From Candidatus Nanopelagicales bacterium (GTDB taxonomy: Bacteria > Actinomycetota > Actinomycetes > S36-B12), in assembly GCA_018609125.1 (NCBI GenBank), contig JABAYF010000030.1:3759-58257 (forward strand): DNA of 54,499 nt, read 5' to 3'. A program made the position numbers and the translations under genes. The notes beneath the pieces are model-generated. The model had not been told where the DNA came from. It searched no databases and saw only the letters and a program-made list of their open reading frames with translations. Positions 7,631 to 15,869 of the stretch are shown here, one piece after another (the stretch's first letter is position 1; each line of letters starts with the position of its first letter).

Positions 7631-9034
7631 CTAGCCGGCGAGGCAGGCGGCCGCGCCTTGCCGGGCAAGTTTGCGTGCCGAGCACATCGCCACCTGCGGG
7701 TAGTACTCGCCCATGACCGCCTCGGCCGCCGCTGGATCGTTGGTGACTTCGATGGAGGTAGCCGACTGTGCAAAAGCTGGGTTGGGCAGCATATTTCGCA
7801 GGGCGATGAACTCTTGTGTGGTGCCGTAGCGTGCCGACATCGGTAACCAGGTCATCGCCTTGGATTTGGCTAGACGCTTGTCAATGCGCTTCTTATCAGA
7901 GGGGAATGACAGCACCAGCGTCACCTGATTTCCGGCCGCGCCTCGGGTGCTTGGAGTTTGATAGTCGGCCGTGCATCCCACAACCTTGTTCTCGCCTCGA
8001 CCCACCACGACGGCTGGATACGGGGAGGTATAGACGTAGTTACAAAAAGACCAGTAGCGCAAATCTTTTCCTGCTGGCCACACTTCAGGCGTGGTACCGG
8101 ATGGTGTTGTAGGCATCGTTGCTCGCATCACCACGACGCGGCCTTTTTGCGGGGTAAACAGCGCACCGATGTAGGCACTGCTCGCGTTAGGGAAGGGGGT
8201 GGCCAGTGACTGGACCTTGAACGACTCTAATTCTGGCGGGCAATCGTTTCCACAGTCCGGGATCGGCGGATTTTTGCGGTCGGTGAGCGCCTTAACGAGA
8301 CTGGCACCGGCTTTGGTTTTAGCGAGCACCTTGCGGTCTGCCTTGGTGCATTGGCTCAATAGCTCTGTGCTGCCGTCCTTGTAATGCAGTGTCACCTCGG
8401 GAAGCGGCATCGCGTTGAAGGACCCGGTGGGAACGTAGATGCGCATCATCAGAAAGTTCAGATCGGCTGGAGTGCCCGGAATGAGCGGTTCCACTGCCTG
8501 CTGTGGAGACAGCGGCAGCACGTTTTGCCCGGTCTTCGTGTCGGACAGGGTCAGGGTCCACGCGCCACCTGCAGCTGCATCGTTGACCCATGGGTTTATC
8601 GAATCAGGATCGGGCGCGATTTCGAAGTCGGTGATTGCTGAGAGCTGGCCACCCGGTGACTTGAACAATTGGGCGTCACCGCCATAGGCCTGTATTGCAA
8701 AGTAGCGAGCGTTCGGATACTCACCACTGAGCGTGATTTCATCAACCTCATCAGTGCCATAACCCATAGTCCAGTAGGCGGCGCTGGTGTCGGGATAAAA
8801 CACATTCGAGTTGGCTAGCGATGTCTCGATCCACCAAGAACACGGCTGGGCATCTGTAGCGGCAAGTGGTGCATCGGCAGCGATCGCCGGGGCCACACCG
8901 ACCATGGCAGCGGTGGTGATCGTGGCGAGGGCGAGGACAGCAGTTTTCTTCACACCATCATTATGGTTCACAGCCTCATTATGTGGGGACATAGTCATCA
9001 TCTGGATGTGGGGCTGAGTGAAGCGTTCAGCCAT
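7631..9034 (-). CDS. Secreted protein of unknown function, DUF1214/DUF1254-like
   Basis: A 467-residue protein with a signal peptide (VKKTAVLALATITTAAM... to AIAADA). The N-terminal half, with a conserved-looking segment around GEYPNARYFAIQAYGGD, resembles DUF1214/DUF1254-type beta-rich domains; paired cysteines throughout fit an extracellular location. Start ATG 9034 is supported by AGGTGA overlapping the stop of the upstream transporter, 9 nt away; ATG 8992 or GTG 8953 would give a more standard signal peptide. It lies between an MHS transporter and a GH5 glycosidase, so a role in nutrient capture is possible but not shown. Confidence 0.65.
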   Translation of the reverse strand: MAERFTQPHIQMMTMSPHNEAVNHNDGVKKTAVLALATITTAAMVGVAPAIAADAPLAATDAQPCSWWIETSLANSNVFYPDTSAAYWTMGYGTDEVDEITLSGEYPNARYFAIQAYGGDAQLFKSPGGQLSAITDFEIAPDPDSINPWVNDAAAGGAWTLTLSDTKTGQNVLPLSPQQAVEPLIPGTPADLNFLMMRIYVPTGSFNAMPLPEVTLHYKDGSTELLSQCTKADRKVLAKTKAGASLVKALTDRKNPPIPDCGNDCPPELESFKVQSLATPFPNASSAYIGALFTPQKGRVVVMRATMPTTPSGTTPEVWPAGKDLRYWSFCNYVYTSPYPAVVVGRGENKVVGCTADYQTPSTRGAAGNQVTLVLSFPSDKKRIDKRLAKSKAMTWLPMSARYGTTQEFIALRNMLPNPAFAQSATSIEVTNDPAAAEAVMGEYYPQVAMCSARKLARQGAAACLAG

Positions 9035-9043
9035 CTTCGGTTT

Positions 9044-10360
9044 TCACCTAGGTGCTTGTTGATCCATCTCGGCGAGGGTGATGCCTCTGGTTTCTTTCAG
9101 CCGAAGCAGCAGTGGCAGTGCGATCAGCGAGGCGACGACGAGAAGTCCGGCTGGTGCTATGGGCGTGTCAAAGACGCTGATCAGCCACGCGGCAACCAAG
9201 GGGGCGAAGCCGCCGAGCACGGCCGTGCCCAGGTTGTATCCGGTGGCGAGAGCGGAGTAACGGGCCCGCGACGGAAACTGCTCGCCGATAGCGGCGACCA
9301 CGGGGCCGCCGTAGAGCATGAGTAGCGACAGCAGCGCGAGACCGGCGAGTACCACGATCCAGACCGGTTCGTTCGTCATCAGCCACAGCAGCGGAAAGCT
9401 CAGTACGACGAAACCAATCGAAGCACCGATGAGGGTCGGTTTTCGCCCGACTCGGTCGGAGAGCAGGCCGAAAAAGGGGGTAGCGACCGCATAGACAATG
9501 GTCATACCGGTGGTCACCCACAGCGCGGTGTCGCTTTGAATATCGGAATAGGTGTCCAAAATCGTGGGTACGAAGCCCAGCACAACGTAGTAAAGAATTC
9601 CACCGAAACCGGCAAGAAATGCGGCTGTGAGTACCGGGCCGGGCAAATGCCGCAGCGCATAACGCAGTGGTTTCGCTGGGACAGTGCCGTCCTGCTCTTC
9701 CTGCTCGAACGCCTGTGTTTCCTCCATGCGGCTACGCATCACCAAAGCGAAAAGCCCGAGGGCGCCACCCACCAGATAACAGGCTCGCCAACCGTAGTCA
9801 GACATGGCCTGTTCGGACAACACGGTGGTGAGCGTGGCGACGAGGGCGGAGGCAAGGAGCACGCCGATGCCGGAGGTGAAGACGGCCGTTGCTGCGAAGA
9901 AACCACGCCGGTTCGCCGGGGCCTGTTCCACTAGTTGAACGACCGTACCGGAATACTCACCACCGGCAGAAAATCCCTGCACCATGCGCATCGCGGTGAA
10001 CAGCAGGGTGGCAGCAATCCCGATGCTGGCGTAGGTGGGCAAAAAAGCGGTAAGCGCCATCGGGATCGTCATCATCAGAATCGACAGAACAAGGGCTTTC
10101 TTACGCCCGAGTCGGTCACCGATACTGCCGAAGAATGCTCCGCCTGCGATACGCAGCAAGGAGCCGGCAGCGAAAACGCCGAGGCTGGCAATAATCGCGG
10201 TGAGTTGGTCGTCGGTAGGGAAAATGAGCGGGGCAACGATGGGGACCAAATATAAATAGAGGCCATAGTCAAACCACTCGACCACGGTGCCCGCTGAGCC
10301 GTAGATCACCGAATTTCTGCTACGTCGCTTCTCGGCCGCGGCAAAGGTCTGCGCGCTCAC
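9044..10360 (-). CDS. Major facilitator transporter, metabolite:H+ symporter (MHS) family
   Basis: A 438-residue, 12-segment MFS protein. The N-terminus GTVVEWFDYGLYLYL and the loop motif GDRLGRKKAL are typical of the MHS branch (proline/betaine, alpha-ketoglutarate, citrate or shikimate permeases). A second loop motif SDRVGRKP occurs in the C-terminal half. GTG 10360 fits a leaderless promoter. Its stop is followed 9 nt later by the secreted-protein gene, suggesting one transcript toward GH5. The solute is most likely an organic acid or osmolyte; sequence alone does not decide. Confidence 0.88.
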   Translation of the reverse strand: MSAQTFAAAEKRRSRNSVIYGSAGTVVEWFDYGLYLYLVPIVAPLIFPTDDQLTAIIASLGVFAAGSLLRIAGGAFFGSIGDRLGRKKALVLSILMMTIPMALTAFLPTYASIGIAATLLFTAMRMVQGFSAGGEYSGTVVQLVEQAPANRRGFFAATAVFTSGIGVLLASALVATLTTVLSEQAMSDYGWRACYLVGGALGLFALVMRSRMEETQAFEQEEQDGTVPAKPLRYALRHLPGPVLTAAFLAGFGGILYYVVLGFVPTILDTYSDIQSDTALWVTTGMTIVYAVATPFFGLLSDRVGRKPTLIGASIGFVVLSFPLLWLMTNEPVWIVVLAGLALLSLLMLYGGPVVAAIGEQFPSRARYSALATGYNLGTAVLGGFAPLVAAWLISVFDTPIAPAGLLVVASLIALPLLLRLKETRGITLAEMDQQAPR

Positions 10361-10373
10361 GTCGTTAACCGTA
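10361..10373 (-). promoter_or_regulatory. Leaderless-type promoter of the MHS transporter
   Basis: TACGGT (10373-10368) lies 7 nt before GTG 10360. Confidence 0.6.
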
Positions 10374-10423
10374 CGCGGAATTGCCGAAAGGGGTGGCCTC
10401 AGGTTGAAATTGTGCGTCGATCA

Positions 10424-10435
10424 TAGGCTGTAGGC
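10424..10435 (+). promoter_or_regulatory. Leaderless-type promoter of the acetolactate decarboxylase gene
   Basis: TAGGCT (10424-10429) lies 6 nt before ATG 10436. It is divergent to the MHS transporter promoter, only about 50 bp away. Confidence 0.65.
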
Positions 10436-11263
10436 ATGCCCAAGGAATTAGCGCTCACCATCTCTGATGCGGTCTGGGAATCACTTCAGGCACGTTCGGA
10501 GTCTAGCGGCCATACGATCGAATCTTTGGTGCACCAGATGCTAGCCGAAGCACTTGACGTGGCGCACCATTCCGTTTTTCAGGTGTCGACCTCAGGTGCC
10601 ATTGTGCAAGGTCTCTACCAGGGTTCTGTCACCCTGGGCGACCTACGCAACCATGGCGATCTAGGGCTAGGCACCTTCGTTGACCTTGACGGGGAAATGA
10701 TCGTCATTGATGGGTGCTGCTACCAAGCAAGATCTGATGGCTCAGTTCGGGTGGCCAGCGATGATGAACTCACCCCCTTTGCCACGGTGGTGTCCTTCGC
10801 CCCTGCGCTATTCATGCACACGCCACCGATCGATACCTTCGCGGACTTAACGGGTGCGCTCGATACCGTACGCACCAGCGCCAATTACATTACTGCGATT
10901 CGTATTGACGGTACGTTCGACCACGTCCGGGTGCGTACCGCCTGTAAGCACGCGTCGGGAACTCATCTCGTAGCGGCTACTCAAGATCAACAGGAGTTCG
11001 ACTTCACCGACATCGCCGGTTCTATGGTGGGCTTTTGGAGTCCGCCATTTACCGCTGCGATTGGTATCGAGGGTTACCACCTCCATTTCATTAGCGATGA
11101 TCGGGCCCACGGCGGCCATGTCCTAGATATTCGGTCAGGTGCGCTGAAGGTCAATGCCCAAGAGGTCACCGATGTTCATCTGTCCATGCCGGAGACCGCC
11201 GACTTCGCAGCAGCTGATCTCACCGGCGACACGGCAGCGGCCATCAGCATCGCCGAGCATTGA
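10436..11263 (+). CDS. budA: Alpha-acetolactate decarboxylase with N-terminal ribbon-helix-helix-like extension
   Basis: A 275-residue cytoplasmic enzyme converting 2-acetolactate to acetoin and CO2. Residues about 45-275 are the decarboxylase: LGTFVDLDGEMIVIDG near the N-terminus of the domain, then GYHLHF and GGH giving the three zinc ligands His215, His217 and His228, with the 13-residue spacing of the known enzyme. Residues 1-42 (MPKELALTISDAVWESLQ...IESLVHQMLAEALDV) read as a beta strand and two helices of the CopG/ribbon-helix-helix type, absent from the classical enzyme. No acetolactate synthase (alsS/budB) is adjacent. The start is fixed by a leaderless promoter. Confidence 0.88.
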   Translation: MPKELALTISDAVWESLQARSESSGHTIESLVHQMLAEALDVAHHSVFQVSTSGAIVQGLYQGSVTLGDLRNHGDLGLGTFVDLDGEMIVIDGCCYQARSDGSVRVASDDELTPFATVVSFAPALFMHTPPIDTFADLTGALDTVRTSANYITAIRIDGTFDHVRVRTACKHASGTHLVAATQDQQEFDFTDIAGSMVGFWSPPFTAAIGIEGYHLHFISDDRAHGGHVLDIRSGALKVNAQEVTDVHLSMPETADFAAADLTGDTAAAISIAEH

Positions 11264-11293
11264 GCGCGGCACTTCTTTCCTGGTCCCGAGAAG

Positions 11294-11307
11294 TTCACAG
11301 TTGTGAA
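11294..11307. promoter_or_regulatory. Palindromic operator candidate TTCACA-GT-TGTGAA
   Basis: A perfect 6-bp inverted repeat with a 2-bp spacer, centred about 46 bp before the predicted transcription start of the aspartic protease gene, a typical activator position. Confidence 0.4.
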
Positions 11308-11334
11308 AATTCCGGATAAGGACTGTGGACGGGT

Positions 11335-11346
11335 TAGGCTTCTTCG
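11335..11346 (+). promoter_or_regulatory. Leaderless-type promoter of the aspartic protease gene
   Basis: TAGGCT (11335-11340) lies 6 nt before ATG 11347; a second ATG follows immediately at 11350. Confidence 0.65.
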
Positions 11347-12378
11347 ATGATGAAGCAGTCAAGAGCGGTCTCAGTGGCAGTGGTTGCGGCTTCTACCGCG
11401 ACCCTTTTGGTGTTGTCGCTAACCGGTGTGGGGATGGCAAAGTCGGCCGTGGATGCCCCAGTGGCAACCGCTGTTGCGCCGGTTCCCGTCACGGTAAGTA
11501 TGCCGGTGTACTCCGTGCCCACCCCGGGCCGAACCGGCACCAACGGCATCATCCGCATGCGTGTTGGTGATGGGCCCCTTATCAAGGTCATGGTGGACAC
11601 CGGGACCGTCGGCCTCCGTTTATGGGGCCGAGTCCCCGAGGGTGCACAGATCTCAGATCAATCCATCACTACTCGGCTGGATGGAAAGTCAGTGCGTGGC
11701 GCAATCGGGTCGGCATCAATGAACTTTTCCGGAGTAACGACCACTGAGAACGTTCCATTTCAGTACATCAACACGACCAGCGGTTATATCAATCGCTGGA
11801 AGAGTTTGGGCGTCTCCGGCATTATCGGACTTGGCGTGGGTGCGGGCGATCTCACCAACCCCCTCATGTCCTTGCCGGGAGTTTTGAGCGAATCGTGGAG
11901 CCTGAACTTTAAGCGACGGGGCACTGCGGGCAGCCTCATCCTAGGAGCCTCTGCGCCTCTAGACGCCACCATGAACTTCGATCTTCCCAGCCAGGGCCGC
12001 AACCGCTTTGGGCATTTAATCTGGGACGACCACTCCGCTAATGGTTGCTGGTCTGTTGCCTATCGGCCGGCGCTTTGCGTACCCACCTGGTTCGACTCCG
12101 GCTTCACCCGGATGCGAGTGACTGGAAAAGAGTTCAACCGCCTTCCCGTGACAGCTTCTGGGCGGCTCGATAACAAGACGTCGGTGCGTCTAGCGGTCGA
12201 AACGAGTTCATTTTTTGGCTATCGAGTCAAGGCGGGCAATAAAGCCTCCCGAAACTTGGTGAAGGTCATTCCCCGGGGTCGTTCGGTGATCAACACTGGA
12301 AACGCCGTGTACTTCGCGTTCACCGTGACCTATGCAACCGCAACCGGCAATATCTATCTCAGCAGCAACACTGATTAG
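11347..12378 (+). CDS. Secreted pepsin-type (A1-like) aspartic protease
   Basis: A 343-residue protein with a signal peptide (residues about 1-32). Two catalytic motifs are seen: VMVDTGTVGLRLW with Asp84-Thr-Gly, and TWFDSGFTRMRV with Asp250-Ser-Gly, 166 residues apart, the spacing of a two-lobed pepsin. Typical family landmarks GIIGLGVG and GSLILGAS lie between. This predicts an acid protease or related peptidase acting outside the cell. Such enzymes are common in eukaryotes and uncommon in bacteria. It is 12 nt upstream of the sulfatase gene, which has its own strong ribosome site, so the two are probably co-transcribed. An inactive homologue cannot be excluded. Confidence 0.75.
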   Translation: MMKQSRAVSVAVVAASTATLLVLSLTGVGMAKSAVDAPVATAVAPVPVTVSMPVYSVPTPGRTGTNGIIRMRVGDGPLIKVMVDTGTVGLRLWGRVPEGAQISDQSITTRLDGKSVRGAIGSASMNFSGVTTTENVPFQYINTTSGYINRWKSLGVSGIIGLGVGAGDLTNPLMSLPGVLSESWSLNFKRRGTAGSLILGASAPLDATMNFDLPSQGRNRFGHLIWDDHSANGCWSVAYRPALCVPTWFDSGFTRMRVTGKEFNRLPVTASGRLDNKTSVRLAVETSSFFGYRVKAGNKASRNLVKVIPRGRSVINTGNAVYFAFTVTYATATGNIYLSSNTD

Positions 12379-12390
12379 GAGGACTGATAC

Positions 12391-14370
12391 ATGTCGGAAA
12401 ACAATGGGGTTGACAGCTCCGGTTTGAGTCGTCGGCAGCTACTTCAAGCCGCCGGTGTGGTCGGTGCAGCAGGAGTTGCCGCGGGTATGACGGTCGGTGC
12501 AGGGGCTGCTCAAGCTGCGCCTCTGACCCCGTTTCAGGCACGAGGACGGCTCAGTCGACGACCGAACTTTCTGATCATCATGGTTGATGAGCAGCGCCAC
12601 CCACCCTTCTATGAAAGTAATGAACTCAAAGTGTGGCGTGAAGCAAATCTTCCTGCTCAAAACTTTCTGCGTCGGAAAGGTTTTGAATTTACCCACCACC
12701 ACGTGATGTCGGTCGCGTGTCAGCCGAGCCGGGCATCGATTTACACCGGTCAGTATCCGTCGCTGCACGGTATCGCGCAAACATCTGGGGCAGGAAAAAG
12801 CGCAATCGAAGATGATTTGTACTGGCTGGACCCCACCACCGTGCCCACGCTTGGTTCATGGTTTCGTGCGGCCGGCTACGACACGTATTGGAAGGGCAAA
12901 TGGCACATTTCTGATGCCGACCTCTACCAGGCTGGCTCGTACAACCCATTGCCTTCCTACACTGACCGAGGGGCGCGTGACCCGTTCTTAGAAGATGTCT
13001 ACCTTGAATCCGCGCGCTTGGAACAGTATGGATTTACCGGCTTCGTTGGCCCGGAACCGCACGGCAGCAATCCACTCAACTCTGGCTCCTCAGGACCTGG
13101 CGGCCGTGGCCGAGACGAGGCGTATGCAGACTTCAGCATTGAGGAATTGCAGCGGTTGCAAACGGCGGATAATCCGTGGCTGATGGTCGCATCATTCGTC
13201 AACCCGCACGACATCACCCTGTGGGGCAACCTCACCCTGGCGGCGGACCTCACTGGTGCAGCCAACTCGTTCTACCTTGCTGAGCAACTCATCAACTCAA
13301 ATGTGCCCAGCAATCTTTTCGGTCCGGAATATCGCGTGTCGGCAAGTGAAGACCTGAGCACCAAACCCGATGCTCAGGCCAGTTTCGTAGCTCGATATCC
13401 GGATGGATTTCAACCGCTGACAAACGATGACGACTACCACCGCTTCTACTACCAACTGCAAAAGAACGTGGATGCCCAGATTTCGCGCGTGATCGCTGCG
13501 CTGCGTAGTAGCCGTCGTCAATACCGGGACACCATCATTGTGTATCTGTCCGATCATGGCGAAATGCTTGGAGCACATGGTGGAATGTTCCAAAAATGGC
13601 ATTCGGCATACGATGAAATGCTTCGTGTTCCCTTCGTGTTCCATAATCCAAAGCTGTTCCCGCAGTCAGTGAGCAGCGATGAGATCACCAGTCACGCCGA
13701 TCTGCTGCCCACGATGCTCGGGCTCGCCGGGTTGGATGAAAACGTGCTTGCCAATCAACTGAAAGAAACTCACACCCAGGTTCGACGCCTCGTGGGCCGG
13801 GACCTGTCGGGCGTTTTGCTTGGGGAGCAGTCGCCCAATCGTCTTGCCAATGACTCGGTCTTCTTCATGACCGATGATCAGCCATTCAAGGGCAAAAATG
13901 CGATTTCGACGTTCGGCTTGCCGTACCAGCCGGTAGATCAGCCCAACTGCGTGGAGACAGTGGTCACCTACTTACCCACGGGGCCGGATGGCGAACGCGA
14001 GCGATGGAAGTATTCGCGGTACTGGGATAACCCAGATTTTTGGACTACTCCGAACGTGCAGGATGTGTTCACCTTCGTTCCCGGTCCGGTGAATCGACCG
14101 GGAACGCGCGTGGCGACGACAACGGTCAAGGCCGCGAACCCCACTGGCGGCCAGGTGGCGCCGCCGGCTGATCAATTTGAGATGTACAACGTCACCCGTG
14201 ATCCTGCTGAAATAGACAATCTGTACGGCAACCGTACCCATGCCCAAACGCAGGCACTGTTGGTTGCCCGGCTAAACGAACAGCGCACAACGAAGCGCCT
14301 CAGCCCTACCACCCAGCCGTGGGCCGATGGTTCAAGCCAGCAGTTCCCGTTTCAACCGACGAATAGTTGA
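12391..14370 (+). CDS. Tat-exported sulfatase
   Basis: A 659-residue alkaline-phosphatase-superfamily sulfatase. Residues 1-42 are a twin-arginine signal (LSRRQLLQAAGVVGAAG...AQA). MVDEQRHPPF gives the first metal ligands (Asp66). SVACQPSRASIYTG holds Cys110 in the CxPSR motif that is oxidised to formylglycine by a sulfatase-modifying enzyme in the cytoplasm before folded export. YLSDHGEMLGAHG (about 387) provides further metal ligands. AGGAGG stands 8 nt before the ATG. Substrate is a sulfate ester, perhaps a sulfated polysaccharide given the glycosidases nearby. No formylglycine-generating enzyme is in the window. Confidence 0.9.
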   Translation: MSENNGVDSSGLSRRQLLQAAGVVGAAGVAAGMTVGAGAAQAAPLTPFQARGRLSRRPNFLIIMVDEQRHPPFYESNELKVWREANLPAQNFLRRKGFEFTHHHVMSVACQPSRASIYTGQYPSLHGIAQTSGAGKSAIEDDLYWLDPTTVPTLGSWFRAAGYDTYWKGKWHISDADLYQAGSYNPLPSYTDRGARDPFLEDVYLESARLEQYGFTGFVGPEPHGSNPLNSGSSGPGGRGRDEAYADFSIEELQRLQTADNPWLMVASFVNPHDITLWGNLTLAADLTGAANSFYLAEQLINSNVPSNLFGPEYRVSASEDLSTKPDAQASFVARYPDGFQPLTNDDDYHRFYYQLQKNVDAQISRVIAALRSSRRQYRDTIIVYLSDHGEMLGAHGGMFQKWHSAYDEMLRVPFVFHNPKLFPQSVSSDEITSHADLLPTMLGLAGLDENVLANQLKETHTQVRRLVGRDLSGVLLGEQSPNRLANDSVFFMTDDQPFKGKNAISTFGLPYQPVDQPNCVETVVTYLPTGPDGERERWKYSRYWDNPDFWTTPNVQDVFTFVPGPVNRPGTRVATTTVKAANPTGGQVAPPADQFEMYNVTRDPAEIDNLYGNRTHAQTQALLVARLNEQRTTKRLSPTTQPWADGSSQQFPFQPTNS

Positions 14371-14458
14371 GGTTCGCTACACCAGTTCGCTGGCCTGAGG
14401 GTGCACGATTAGAGTCATCGGTCGGGATTCGACCGGTAACAACGAGAGAAGGAAAAGC

Positions 14459-14833
14459 ATGGAATTCGGACAGTTCTTGTGGAGTCTGCTCATCATCTTC
14501 TTCATGATCATGTACTTCATGATTTTGTTCTCGGTGATCATTGACCTCTTCCGCCGTCACGACACGAGTGGCTGGGTAAAAGCGGCGTGGATCGTGGTGC
14601 TGCTCATTGTGCCGTTCATCTCGCTACTGATTTATGTCATCATCTACGGCCAGTCCATGGGCAAGCGACAGATGACAGCGGCAATGGAAGCACGTCAAGA
14701 GACCAATGATTACATTCGCTCTGTCGCTGGTACTTCGGCGTCGGACCAGATCGCCCAGGCCCACAAGCTGCTTGATGCCGGTGCGATCACGCAAGAGGAG
14801 TTCAACAAGATCAAGACCAAGGCGTTGGCCTAG
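14459..14833 (+). CDS. Membrane protein with PLDc_N-like segment and C-terminal SHOCT domain
   Basis: 124 residues: an N-terminal amphipathic and membrane part with two hydrophobic segments (FLWSLLIIFFMIMYFMILF and AAWIVVLLIVPFISLLIYVI) and a DLFRRHD loop between them as in PLDc_N/phospholipase-D N-terminal-type proteins, then a linker and a short SHOCT helix pair (DQIAQAHKLLDAGAITQEEFNKIK). SHOCT proteins of this form are common in actinobacteria, with no settled function. AGAAGGA precedes the start by 7 nt and a strong terminator follows the stop. Confidence 0.8.
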   Translation: MEFGQFLWSLLIIFFMIMYFMILFSVIIDLFRRHDTSGWVKAAWIVVLLIVPFISLLIYVIIYGQSMGKRQMTAAMEARQETNDYIRSVAGTSASDQIAQAHKLLDAGAITQEEFNKIKTKALA

Positions 14834-14851
14834 TAGGCACCGATCTCCATC

Positions 14852-14890
14852 AAGCTGGGACCGTCACGAATGTGACGGTCCCAGCTTTTT
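14852..14890 (+). terminator. Rho-independent terminator
   Basis: A perfect 16-bp stem (14852-14867 with 14872-14887) closed by the 4-nt loop GAAT, followed by a T-run. It ends the SHOCT gene and, as the stem begins with AA, may also serve the converging exporter gene, whose stop codon abuts the T-run. Confidence 0.92.
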
Positions 14891-15851
14891 AGGTGGCCGG
14901 TGGATCTTTGGGCTTGGCCTGGGGAACAGGTTCGTCAAAGTCGGCGATGGCCACCTGCGTTGGGCGGCGAATAACCCAGGTAAAGGCCGCGATGATGGCG
15001 AGACCTCCAAGGATTACCTCGGCTAATTGGATGGGTCCGCCCTGGGCAAATTCGATGATGGTGGAGCCCACTTGCTGGCTCAGGACGAACACCGCCATGA
15101 CCAGGACAAACCAACCAAATCCTGCCCGCAACCTGTCCGGATGGATGTATCCCACGAGGCGACTACCGATCAACGCGCCCACGACGGCGGCTGCTGTCAC
15201 GATCAACGTAATGGGCCACTCAATCTGGGTTTCAGCGTTCCAACTCACCGGTGAATCACCGCCGAAGGTGAGTGCGTAGCCGAAGAAACCGGCTGAAGAC
15301 TTCATGGCGACCACGAGCAGGGAGGTTGCTACTGCATTGGGCATGGCGAGGCCACCGAGGAGAGCCAGCGCCGGGACAACCAGGAAGCCCCCGCCCGCGC
15401 CGACCAGGCCGGTGACCAGGCCAACAATGAGTCCGTCAAGAATTATTCTGAAAACGGGGAGCCCGGAATGGGCTTTGCCCGCAATTTTCTTGCGTCCACG
15501 AATCATGGCTACTGCGGTCACAGCCATCATGACCGAAAACGCGGCGAGCAGAAGCGCACCGGGTAGTAGTGCGCCTACCTGACCGCCGATAAAAGCGCCC
15601 ACCATGCCGGCGAATCCGAAAATCAATCCGGTTCGCCATATCACTCGCCCGGCGCGGGCATGGCCGATGAGTCCAAAGACGGAGGTGACCGCAACAACGA
15701 AAAGGCTCGCGGTGATTGCTTGTTTGGCGTCGAACCCCACCACGTAAACCAGGAGCGGGGTGGTCAAAATTGAACCGCCACCGCCGAGGATTCCAACTGC
15801 CATCCCGATGAAGATGGCGAGAAATCCGGCGAGCAGCGTGATGATTCCCAT
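14889..15851 (-). CDS. TauE/SafE-family (DUF81) membrane exporter
   Basis: A 320-residue protein with about eight to nine hydrophobic segments and the duplicated family motif, GILGGGGSILTTPLL near the N-terminus and GLVGAGGGFLVVPAL in the middle. The family exports sulfite, sulfoacetate and related small organosulfur anions. It lies 18 nt after the GntR regulator gene on the same strand, so the regulator probably controls it. Its position between a sulfatase and a sulfotransferase makes a sulfur-anion substrate attractive, but this is inference. Confidence 0.88.
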   Translation of the reverse strand: MGIITLLAGFLAIFIGMAVGILGGGGSILTTPLLVYVVGFDAKQAITASLFVVAVTSVFGLIGHARAGRVIWRTGLIFGFAGMVGAFIGGQVGALLPGALLLAAFSVMMAVTAVAMIRGRKKIAGKAHSGLPVFRIILDGLIVGLVTGLVGAGGGFLVVPALALLGGLAMPNAVATSLLVVAMKSSAGFFGYALTFGGDSPVSWNAETQIEWPITLIVTAAAVVGALIGSRLVGYIHPDRLRAGFGWFVLVMAVFVLSQQVGSTIIEFAQGGPIQLAEVILGGLAIIAAFTWVIRRPTQVAIADFDEPVPQAKPKDPPAT

Positions 15852-15869
15852 GACGAGGGTGTCCTGTCC

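Noticed and set aside
11335-14890. Recent mobile-element insertion carrying the protease-sulfatase pair
   Set aside because: No transposase, integrase, direct repeats or att-like tRNA end found around it; composition looks like the neighbours.
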